Of a DNA stretch of 64,000 nt, positions 30,180 through 38,564 are shown in pieces (position 1 is the stretch's first letter; each line of letters opens with the position of its first letter). The notes below the pieces were generated by a model. That model saw only the letters and a list, made by a program, of their open reading frames with translations. It was not told the origin of the DNA and ran no database searches. The stretch is from assembly GCA_963835465.1 (NCBI GenBank), contig CAWIFR010000008.1, forward strand, positions 124,001 through 188,000. The letters run 5' to 3'. A program made the translations under genes and the position numbers. Source of the stretch: Bog-756 sp963835465 (GTDB lineage Bacteria > Actinomycetota > Acidimicrobiia > Acidimicrobiales > RAAP-2).

Positions 30180-32348
30180 ATGGATCTCGCTCCCGGAACC
30201 GAGTCGGAGTCCCCGGCTCCCCCCGGCGACCCCGATCTGCTGGACGAACACGCGGGGGCTTCCCGACGCTCGGGTCCCCATGTGCCGGGCTTGGACGGGA
30301 TCCGGGCCGTGGCGGTCCTCGGTGTCCTGGCCTTCCACGGCGGGGTCTCCTGGGCCGGAGGCGGCCTGCTCGGTGTGGACATGTTCTTCGTCCTGTCCGG
30401 CTTCCTCATCACGTCGCTCCTGGTCGGGGAGTGGTCCTCGTCGGGAAAGGTGCGATTCCTGCGGTTCTACGAACGACGGGCCCGGAGGCTGCTGCCCGCC
30501 CTCTTCTTGACCATGCTGCTGATCGCCGCCTACGCCCACTGGTTCGCCCTGCCCAGTACCCTCGGCGCCCTGCGGGGGGACGCCCTGTCGACGTTGGCCT
30601 ACGTGGCCAACTGGCGCTTCGTCCTCACCGGTCAGAACTACTTCGTCCGGTTCGGGCCACCTTCCCCGCTCCTCCATACCTGGTCACTGGCGGTCGAGGA
30701 GCAGTTCTACCTGGTCTGGCCGGCCCTGGCCCTCTTCACGCTCCGACGCCGGGGTCGCCGTGGGCTGGCCGTCGTGGCCGCCATCGGCATCGTGGTGTCG
30801 GCGACCGTGACCGCCCTCCTCTTCCATCACGGAGTGAGCGTGACCCGCCTCTACTACGGGACCGACACCCGGGTCCAAGAGGTCATGGCCGGGGCCCTGC
30901 TGGCCGTGGCCATCCCCAGGATCGCCCGCTGGCTGCGGTCCGGTACCGAAACGGCCGTGGCCGCGCCGGGGGCGGCCGACCACGCCGTCCCGGCCTCAGG
31001 ACCGGCGAGCAACAGGGAGCCGAGGGAGGCCGTCCGGTCCGGCCGGGACCGGCTCGTCACCGGGCTGGGAACCGGCGGCGCCATGGCCATGCTCTGGGCC
31101 CTTCACGCCGTGAGCGGTGACCGGGCGTTCCTCTACAACGGCGGGTTCCTGCTAGTGGCGGGGGCGACCGCCGCCGTGATCCTCATGGTGGTGGTGCAGC
31201 CCCGGGCCTTGGTGTCGAGAGCACTCTCGCTCGGCGTGCTCGGGTACATCGGGCGCATCTCCTACGGCCTGTACCTCTACCACTTCCCGATGTTCCAGAT
31301 GATCGAGGGGCAACACACGGGGCTCTCCGGCGCCGGGCTCCTCGCCGTCCGCTTGGCCGCCACCGGGGCCGCGGCCGTGGCGTCCTACCACCTGATCGAG
31401 ATGCCCGTCCGCAACCGGCGGACCCTGCCGGGTTGGCACCTGGTGGTGGCCATCTTCGTGGCACTGGCGGTCGTGATCTCGGCGATCGTCTTGACCACCG
31501 TGCCCCCGCCTCCCGAGGTGGCCCCCAAGGTACCGAAGAAGGTCGGGGTGTTCGCAGTTCCGACCACCTTGCCGGCCGGCGTGACGGCGGGGCATCCGGT
31601 CCACGTGCTGCTGTTGGGCGATTCGTTGGCTTACACCCTGGGTGGCGGCCTCGCCATCCAGGCCGGCTCCTGGGGCGCAACCCTGGACAACCAGGGCATC
31701 GTCGGCTGCGACCTCGACCCGGGCAGCATCGTCAACATCGAGGGCTCGGTCACCCAGGCGGCTCAGGGGTGCGCGGGATGGCAGCGGGCGTGGCAGCAGC
31801 AGGTCGACCGACTCAACCCCGACGTCGTGGCCGTGCTGCTCGGCCGGTGGGAGGTCTCGGACCGGATCATCGACGGCAAGTGGTCGCGGATCGGTGAGCC
31901 GGCCTGGGACAATCGCTTCGCCGCCGAGCTCGGCCAGGCCATCGGCATCCTCTCCTCCCGGGGGGCCCACGTGGTGGTGTTCACTCTGCCGTACATCACT
32001 CAGACCACCGAGTCCCCCGACGGCACCCCCTGGGACATCAACCAGCCGCAGCGAACCGATCAGTACAACGCCCTCGTCCGCAGGACCGTCGCCCGCCACG
32101 CCAAGGTGGCCTCGATCATCGACCTCAACCGCCTGTTGGACCCTCAGGGCGTCTACACCGGCACCATCGACGGCGTGCCCGTCCGTGACGACGACAAAGA
32201 GCACATCTCCCTGTACGGAGGGATGTTCCTGCGGCCACGGATCCTTCCCGAGCTGGTGCAGCTCGGCCTGCCCCACCTGCACGCCCGCACCGCCCCAGGG
32301 CCGACGACCACCCAGGCCGGTTTCCCGGCCACGAGCCATTCCGGCTGA
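30180..32348 (+). CDS. Acyltransferase-3 / SGNH-hydrolase surface O-acyltransferase, copy 2
   Basis: 722 residues from the ATG at 30180; a GTG at 30171 is possible. Acyltransferase-3 domain from about residue 37 (LDGIRAVAVLGVLAFHGG), with LLGVDMFFVLSGFLITSLLV, RRARRLLPALFLTM and HTWSLAVEEQFYLVWPALAL. The SGNH-like domain starts VHVLLLGDSLAYTLGGGLAI (about residue 472) and ends with the Asp/His region DDDKEHISLYGGMF (about residue 670), where a Lys-Glu stands between the Asp run and the His. Homologous to the product of 21767-23950 throughout. Divergent from GT39-like copy 2. Acyl group and acceptor unknown. Confidence 0.92.
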   Translation: MDLAPGTESESPAPPGDPDLLDEHAGASRRSGPHVPGLDGIRAVAVLGVLAFHGGVSWAGGGLLGVDMFFVLSGFLITSLLVGEWSSSGKVRFLRFYERRARRLLPALFLTMLLIAAYAHWFALPSTLGALRGDALSTLAYVANWRFVLTGQNYFVRFGPPSPLLHTWSLAVEEQFYLVWPALALFTLRRRGRRGLAVVAAIGIVVSATVTALLFHHGVSVTRLYYGTDTRVQEVMAGALLAVAIPRIARWLRSGTETAVAAPGAADHAVPASGPASNREPREAVRSGRDRLVTGLGTGGAMAMLWALHAVSGDRAFLYNGGFLLVAGATAAVILMVVVQPRALVSRALSLGVLGYIGRISYGLYLYHFPMFQMIEGQHTGLSGAGLLAVRLAATGAAAVASYHLIEMPVRNRRTLPGWHLVVAIFVALAVVISAIVLTTVPPPPEVAPKVPKKVGVFAVPTTLPAGVTAGHPVHVLLLGDSLAYTLGGGLAIQAGSWGATLDNQGIVGCDLDPGSIVNIEGSVTQAAQGCAGWQRAWQQQVDRLNPDVVAVLLGRWEVSDRIIDGKWSRIGEPAWDNRFAAELGQAIGILSSRGAHVVVFTLPYITQTTESPDGTPWDINQPQRTDQYNALVRRTVARHAKVASIIDLNRLLDPQGVYTGTIDGVPVRDDDKEHISLYGGMFLRPRILPELVQLGLPHLHARTAPGPTTTQAGFPATSHSG

Positions 32349-32522
32349 GGGCCCGGGGACCCAGGATCGGCGCCCCCGGCCCCCGGGCCAGTACCTTCGT
32401 GGGAACCAAGTGCGGGGCCGGTAGGGATCCGGCCCCCGTGGGAAGGAAGCGAGAGCCAAAGTGCGTCTGCCACGCGGAGTGAGGGGATCCCACGCGACCA
32501 CGCCCGCCGCGTCCGAGAGCCG

Positions 32523-34222
32523 GTGTCGCCACTCCGTGCCCGCCGGCCCCCTTCCCTCCTTCCCCCCCCTCCACCCGATCGGCGGCCGTTGACCCCCTGG
32601 CGGCACCGGTGGCGGCGGTCCGGCCCCGAGCAGGACCAGCCGGTCGCGGTGGGCGCCCCGGGCGACGAGGTCGGGGGCGAGCCCCCCGGCGAATCGGCGG
32701 CCAGCAGCCCGGCGGGGGCGGACGTGACCACCTCGGTGGTCGGCGAGGACCTCCGGGTGGCCGAGGACTCCCTGGTCGACACCATCGCCCTGACGCCGTC
32801 GGGTGGGCTCATGCCCGATCCGTTCCTGCCCGGTGGACGGCCCGGCGTCGGAGAAGCCCCCGAGGCCTCGGCGGGAGGGGAGGCGGAGGCCGCGCCGGGG
32901 GACTCGTTTGTGAAGGGCGTCTTCCAGGCCGGGCCCCTGGCTATCGGGGGGCTGGTGGCCAGCGGCCTCAACATCGTGGCCACGGTGCTCATCGCCCGTC
33001 TGCTCACCCCGCGGCAGTACGGCGGTGTGGCCCAGCTCCTCGGGCTCTTCTTCGTGCTGTCCATGCCCGGCTCGGCGCTCCTGGTCGGTGTCGTGCGGCG
33101 CATCGCCGCCGGGGCGGCCGCTGGTGCCGAGGAGGAGGTCCACCAGTGGACCAACCGGCTGGCCCGTCGCTGCCTGATCGGTCTGGCTGTCTGGACGGTG
33201 TTCGCCCTGGCCATCGAGCAGCCCCTGGCCTCGGCCCTCCGTCTGCCCAGTGCGGGCGGCGTGGCCGCCGTACTGATCGCCGGTGGCGTCTGGCTTCTCC
33301 TCTGCCTGTACCGGGCCATCCTCCAGGGACACCGCCGGTACGCCGGGCTGGGGCTCAACCTGATCGTAGAAATCGCCGTGCGGGTGGTGCTGGTCCTCGG
33401 GTTCGCCTCCGCCGGCTTCGGCATCCCCGGCTTCGCCCTGGGTCTCCTGTTGGGGGAGATCGTGGCCACGGTGCACGCCCGCGTCCTGGCCCGGCGGGCC
33501 TGGGACTATCCGGTGGCCGAGGCGCTGGCTCCCGATGTGTTGGTCCGCGACCGGACCCTCTCCATCGACCTGTCAGCGGCCTTCGTCGGCTTTGTCCTGC
33601 TCGGCGTCCTCCAGAACGCCGACATCATTCTGGTGGGGCGGCTCGACCCTCGAGCTCGGGCCCCTACGCGGCCATCTCCGTGGCCAGCAAGTCGCTGGTC
33701 TTCGGGGCCATCCTCCTCGGCAGCTACGTGTTGCCCGAGGCGGCCCTCCGCTGGCATCAGGGCCAACACGCCCTCCGCCAGGTGGCCGTGTCCATGGTCT
33801 TCTTGCTGGTCCCGTCGTTGGTGCTCCTGGGCATCGCCCTGGTGGCCCCGGAATGGTTCCTGACCACCTTCTTCTCCTCTCAACTCAACGGGGCCGCCCC
33901 GGCCTTCGCCACGCTGGTCGGAGCCATGGCCTGCCTGGGGTTGGTGGTCATCCTGACCAACTACCTGTTCGGCGCGGCCCGGCGCTGGATCGTGGCCCTA
34001 CTGGCCGTCGGCGTGGGGGTGCTGGTCGTGCTGATCCACCTGGCCCATGGGGCCATCGTGCCCACCGCCCGGGCGGAGCTGGCCGTCCAGGGAGGCCTTG
34101 CCGTCGCTGTGGCTGTGGCCTTTGGCGTGGTCCATCTCAAATGGTGGCGGTCGAAGCGGTCCATCGCGCGGGACGGTGCCGTCAGTAGTATTGGCCGACG
34201 CGATCCCGGGGGACCAGATTGA
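32523..34222 (+). CDS. Polysaccharide flippase (MATE/Wzx-like), one frameshift
   Basis: About 566 residues. The first 135 are Pro/Gly/Ala/Asp-rich and probably disordered, so the true start may be later than the GTG at 32523. The first helix is FQAGPLAIGGLVASGLNIVA, followed by the family's LLTPRQYGGVAQLLGLFFVL. Near 33647-33649 one C seems missing; the other frame continues SSGPYAAISVASKSLVFGAI through further helices to RRDPGGPD. About twelve to fourteen membrane helices in total. The family flips lipid-linked saccharides. The stop overlaps the likely TTG start of the GT4 gene, so the two are coupled. Confidence 0.8.
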
Positions 34223-35496
34223 GTAGTGGCATCGAACGTGGGGCCCTCGGACCCGAGTCGGCTTCCCGCCGTGGGAGCACGGTCCCGGCCGGGCCGGACC
34301 CCGACGATGAGGAGCGTGAGCACCAGGAGTTGGCCGCCTGCGGCTGGAGAGCCGCGACCGGCTCGGCCAGATGGCCGACCAGTCCGGCCTCCACCGGGTG
34401 GATGTGGTGGCGTGGCGGGACCTGGAGGATGCCGAGGCCGGTGGATCGGAGCTCCACGCCCACGAGGTCCTGGCCCGGTGGGCCGATGCCGGCATCGACG
34501 TGCGGCTCTGGACCTCACGGGTGGACGGGAAGGCCCGGGAGATCCACCGCGACGGGTACACGGTCAACCGCAGGGCCGGCCGCTATGCGGTCTTCCCCCG
34601 GACGGCCGTGGCCGGGTTCCGCAAGAAGATCGGTTCCGCGGACGGCCTGGTGGAGATCTGGAACGGGATGCCGTTCTTCTCGCCCCTGTGGAGTCACTGC
34701 CCCCGCATCGTCTTCCTCCATCACGTGCACGCCGAGATGTGGAACATGGTCCTCTCGCCGTCCCTGGCCCGGGTCGGGAACGTCATTGAACACCGGCTGG
34801 CACCGCCGTTCTACCGGCGCAGCCAGATCGTCACCCTCTCCGACTCGGCCCGGGACGACCTGGTCGATCGGCTGCACTTCAACCCTAAGCGGGTCACAGT
34901 GGTGCCTCCGGGGATCGACCCCCGGTTCGTGCCAGGGCACGGGCCCGATGCCGACCCTCTCGTTGTGGCCGTGGGGCGCCTGGTGCCGGTCAAACGATTC
35001 GACTGGTTCATCGAGGGCATGCTGGCCCTGAAGAAGACCCAGCCCCGCCTCCGGGCGATGATCGTGGGCGAAGGGTACGAACGGCCGGCCCTGGAGGAGC
35101 TCGTCGCCCTGGCGGACGCCGCACGAGTGGTTCACCCTTCCCGGGCGCCTGGACGATGCCGAGCTCCTGGATGTCTACCGTCGCGCCTGGGTGGTGTGCT
35201 CCACCTCGGTCCGAGAGGGCTGGGGCATGACCCTCACCGAGGCAGCCGCCTGTGGCACGCCGGCGGTCGCCACCCGCATCGCCGGCCATGAGGACGCCGT
35301 CGTCGACGGAGAGTCCGGGATCCTGGTCGCCACCGTGCCGGAACTGGTCGAAGCAACCGAGTCGGTTCTGGCCAATCCGATGCTGCGTCGGCGACTGAGC
35401 CTGGGGGCGCTGCGTCGCGCCGAGCAGATGACCTGGGAGCGAACAGCCGAGGTCGCCCTGCGGACACTGGCCGCCCAGGTCTCCCGGACCCGATGA
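34219..35496 (+). CDS. GT4-family glycosyltransferase, frameshifted
   Basis: Retaining GT-B glycosyltransferase, about 375-425 residues. The N-terminal half reads RVDVVAWRDLEDAEAGGSEL (the nucleotide-sugar GT4 opening with GGSE), HHVHAEMWNMVLSPSL and VTVVPPGIDPRF, then VVAVGRLVPVKRFDWFIEGM. Near 35124 one base seems inserted, and the other frame continues EWFTLPGRLDDAELLDVYRR, then SVREGWGMTLTEAAACGTPA, which holds the E-x7-E donor site. The start is uncertain: a TTG at 34219 overlapping the flippase stop would need another indel near 34340, while the ATG at 34371 starts directly before the conserved region. Overlaps the next gene's start by four bases. Cytosolic. Confidence 0.82.
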
Positions 35497-38400
35497 CCCC
35501 GATGCCGGTCGGCACCCCGACCGGTTCCGGGTCACCTCCGACGCCCGCCACCCCGGAGCCGGGCGGCGCCGACATCGACGAGTCGGGGTTGGGGGGCGAG
35601 GCCGGGTCCGATCCCGGTCCGCGCACCGTCGAGGATCCCGCCACCTCACTCGGGCCCCGCGTCCACAGCGAGGTGGATCGGGGCTCCGACCCTCACCCCG
35701 GATCCGCCTCCGCCCCCCGCCGACGCTCCCACTTCGACGCCTGGCTGGCTGGGGTGGGCGTCCTGGCCGCCGGCATCCAGGCCCTGTTCGTCCACGCCAT
35801 GTCCCGACGCTCAACCCTACCGACGGCGGCCTGGTACGACACCGTGCAGGCCCGTGCGCTGGTCCGGGGCCACTGGTATATCGACCCATTCCAGGCCACG
35901 TCGGCAGCCCACCTGCTGATGCCGACGGCCAGCCATCCCCCTCTGCCCACCCTCCTGCTGGCCATCGCCGACGTGGCCAGCGCCACCGGGCCCACCGCCC
36001 ATATGGTGTTCCTGGCCATGGTGTTCGTGGCCTCGGTCATGCTGGGCGGCGTCACCGTCCGCGAGCTGGTGGGAGAGCGGGCGGGGATCCTGGCCGCGCT
36101 GGTGTTCGCCACCTGTCCGCTGCTCTGGGTCAACCCGGCCACCGTCGGTCCCGAGACGACGGTCATCGCCGTGACCACCTTCCTCCTCTTCGCCTCGGTC
36201 CGCTTCTGGGCCCGTCCGAACAACGCCCATGCCGCCCTGGTCGGGTTGGCCCTGGGGCTCGCCGCCCTGACCCGGACCGACCTGGTGGCCCTGGTGGTGC
36301 TGGTGGGGCTCCCCTTGGGCCTGCTGGTCCGACAGCTCTCCTGGGGAGCGCGACTGAGGGTCCTCGTCGTCATGGGAGCCCTGTTCCTGTTGGTGGTGGG
36401 GCCCTGGGTGGGCCGCAACGTGGACCTCTATGGTCACACGGTCCTGCTCTCCCAGGATTACGGGCCGGTCGTCGCCGGAGCCAACTGCCCGACGACCGCC
36501 TCGGGTCCCTTGACGGGCTGGTGGAGCCCCGCGTGCCTGGCCGAGGTTCCGGTGGCCGGCCAGCCCGAACGAGTGGCCACCGACACCCAGGTCCGGGCGG
36601 CCCGCACCTATGTGGGCAACCACCCCGGCGCTTCGGTCGACGCCGCCGCGGCTCGGCTCGGACGGGTGTGGAACGTCTACCGCCCGCTCCAGACGGCTGA
36701 CCTCGCCGCGGCGGCCGGCCGGCCGGCATGGGTGTCCCGGCTCGGGGTGTGGTACTCCATCGCCCTGGTGCCGGCCGCCCTGATCGGCGCGGTGGTCCTC
36801 CGGAGGCGGCGCCTGTTGCTCTTCCCCTTCCTCGCCCTGATCGTCCTGGCCTCGCTCACCGCCGTCCTGGCCTACGGGGACCCCCGGTTCGCCGTGGAGG
36901 CCGATGTGGCCCTCGCCCTTTTGGCCGGCGTGGCGCTGGACGCCGTCACCACGAGGGCGGTGCGCCGGTGGTCGAGCGGTCCAGGGCGGCACTCGCCCGG
37001 GGGGACGGGCGCGGTGACGGCACTGATCGAATCGGTCGAGACGCCTCTGGAGCGGCCTCCCGACATCAAGGCCGGTCCCGAGGTGGCAGCACCGCGGCGT
37101 CCGCCCCGGTTCCCGGCCTTCGACGGCTTGCGGGCCATCGCCGCGGTGACTGTCGTGGTGGTCCATGTCGGCTTCGTGTCCGGGCTCACCCCGAAGAACC
37201 GGACGGGGATCGGGATGTACACCGCCCGCATGGAGATCGGGGTGTCGGTCTTCTTCCTCATCTCGGGCTTCCTGCTCTACCGTCCCTTCGTCGTCGCCCA
37301 CCTAGCCGCGGCCCCCAAGCCCCGCACCGGCGCCTTCTGGGTACGGCGGCTGCTACGTATCGTCCCCGCGTACTGGCTCGTGCTCTTCGTCACCACCTCG
37401 ATCTTCCATACCGGTCCCGGCATCGGGCCCGGGGGGTGGAAGGCCTACGCCTCGCACTACCTGTTCCTGCAGATCTACTTCCCGTCCCAGGACCTGAAGG
37501 GCATCTCGGCGGCATGGTCCTTGTGCGTCGAGATGACCTTCTATCTCTTCATCCCCCTCTACGCCGCCCTCCTCGGACGCGGGCGGTCCCGGCGCACCGA
37601 CGGCAGGACGCTCAGGCTCGAGCTGGCCGGTCTGGTTGTGCTGGCGGCCATCAGCTATGGCTGGCGCCTGTTCGTGCTGCAGTTCCAGTCCCACCACTCC
37701 CCGTACTTCCGGCTGGCCACCGTCTGGCTCCCCGCCTACCTCGACCTCTTCGCCCTCGGCATGGGGCTTGCCGTGATCAGTGCCTGGATGCACCACCGGG
37801 ACCGTGAGACAGCGTGGCTGGGCACCTGGTGGTTCCCCTGGCTGTCCTGGGCCGGTGCCCTGGTGTGCTTCTGGGGCGTCTCCCACATCGGCTCGCCGGT
37901 CGTCCCGGTGTACTTCGAGTCCGACCTCGACATCGCCCGCCAGGCCCTGTACTCGCTCTTCGCCTTCTTCCTCCTCCTGCCGGCCGTCTTCGGGCCCCAG
38001 GGTCGCGGCACCATCCGCCGGTTCCTCCAGTGGTGGCCCATGGCCTCTTTGGGGGTGATCTCCTATGGGATCTACCTCTGGCACGAGACCTGGATCTATC
38101 AGATCCTCCGTGAGGGCCACTACGCCAACTTCACCCTCGAGTTCTGGGCCTTCTTCCTCGCCGTGCTGGGGCTCTCCATCATCTCGGCGAGCCTCAGCTA
38201 CTTCGTTGTGGAGAAGCCGGCACTTCGGCTGAAGAACTCGATCGGCTGGTGGCGTCGGCCGCCGCCGCCCTCCCCGTCCGTTGGCGACGGCGACGACCGG
38301 GCCGAGAGAGACTCCGGTGGAGGAGCCGAGGCGGCCCTCCCCTTCCTGCCCTCTGACCCCGTTCCCGATCCACTTCCGGGCGCGGGGCTGGAAACGGCCG

Positions 38401-38564
38401 GACCTCAGCCGGGCGGCTCCTTCCGATGGCGCAACCACATGACCAGGCCGTCAGCCACCAGGAGGAAGACGGCCACCCACACCAGGGAGTTGGTGATCCC
38501 CATATGGCCCGGCCAGTTGATGTCGGACGTGAAGTCGTTGCGGTGCTGGTGGACGACCACGTAG
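35493..38564 (+). CDS. Fusion: GT39-like glycosyltransferase plus acyltransferase-3
   Basis: 1023 residues without any frame break. Residues 1-80 are low complexity. Residues about 82-490 form a GT39-like membrane domain (DAWLAGVGVLAAGIQALFVH, LTRTDLVALVVLVGLPLGLL, VVGPWVGRNVDLYGHTVLLS, GWWSPACLAEVPV) related to the proteins at 24115 and 28546. A 50-residue linker follows. Residues about 540-905 form an acyltransferase-3 domain (FPAFDGLRAIAAVTVVVVHV, IGVSVFFLISGFLLYRPFVV, ISAAWSLCVEMTFYLFIPLY, SYGIYLWHETWIYQI). Unlike the other two acyltransferases there is no SGNH domain. More than twenty helices. The last 50 residues overlap the convergent AftD-like gene antisense, so the real stop may be earlier. 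Overlaps the GT4 stop by four bases. Confidence 0.85.
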   Translation: MTPMPVGTPTGSGSPPTPATPEPGGADIDESGLGGEAGSDPGPRTVEDPATSLGPRVHSEVDRGSDPHPGSASAPRRRSHFDAWLAGVGVLAAGIQALFVHAMSRRSTLPTAAWYDTVQARALVRGHWYIDPFQATSAAHLLMPTASHPPLPTLLLAIADVASATGPTAHMVFLAMVFVASVMLGGVTVRELVGERAGILAALVFATCPLLWVNPATVGPETTVIAVTTFLLFASVRFWARPNNAHAALVGLALGLAALTRTDLVALVVLVGLPLGLLVRQLSWGARLRVLVVMGALFLLVVGPWVGRNVDLYGHTVLLSQDYGPVVAGANCPTTASGPLTGWWSPACLAEVPVAGQPERVATDTQVRAARTYVGNHPGASVDAAAARLGRVWNVYRPLQTADLAAAAGRPAWVSRLGVWYSIALVPAALIGAVVLRRRRLLLFPFLALIVLASLTAVLAYGDPRFAVEADVALALLAGVALDAVTTRAVRRWSSGPGRHSPGGTGAVTALIESVETPLERPPDIKAGPEVAAPRRPPRFPAFDGLRAIAAVTVVVVHVGFVSGLTPKNRTGIGMYTARMEIGVSVFFLISGFLLYRPFVVAHLAAAPKPRTGAFWVRRLLRIVPAYWLVLFVTTSIFHTGPGIGPGGWKAYASHYLFLQIYFPSQDLKGISAAWSLCVEMTFYLFIPLYAALLGRGRSRRTDGRTLRLELAGLVVLAAISYGWRLFVLQFQSHHSPYFRLATVWLPAYLDLFALGMGLAVISAWMHHRDRETAWLGTWWFPWLSWAGALVCFWGVSHIGSPVVPVYFESDLDIARQALYSLFAFFLLLPAVFGPQGRGTIRRFLQWWPMASLGVISYGIYLWHETWIYQILREGHYANFTLEFWAFFLAVLGLSIISASLSYFVVEKPALRLKNSIGWWRRPPPPSPSVGDGDDRAERDSGGGAEAALPFLPSDPVPDPLPGAGLETAGPQPGGSFRWRNHMTRPSATRRKTATHTRELVIPIWPGQLMSDVKSLRCWWTTT

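Noticed and set aside
31152..33476. 774-codon antisense frame across the acyltransferase and flippase
   Set aside because: Gly/His/Arg/Gln-rich low-complexity translation with no domain; both genes on the plus strand are well supported.
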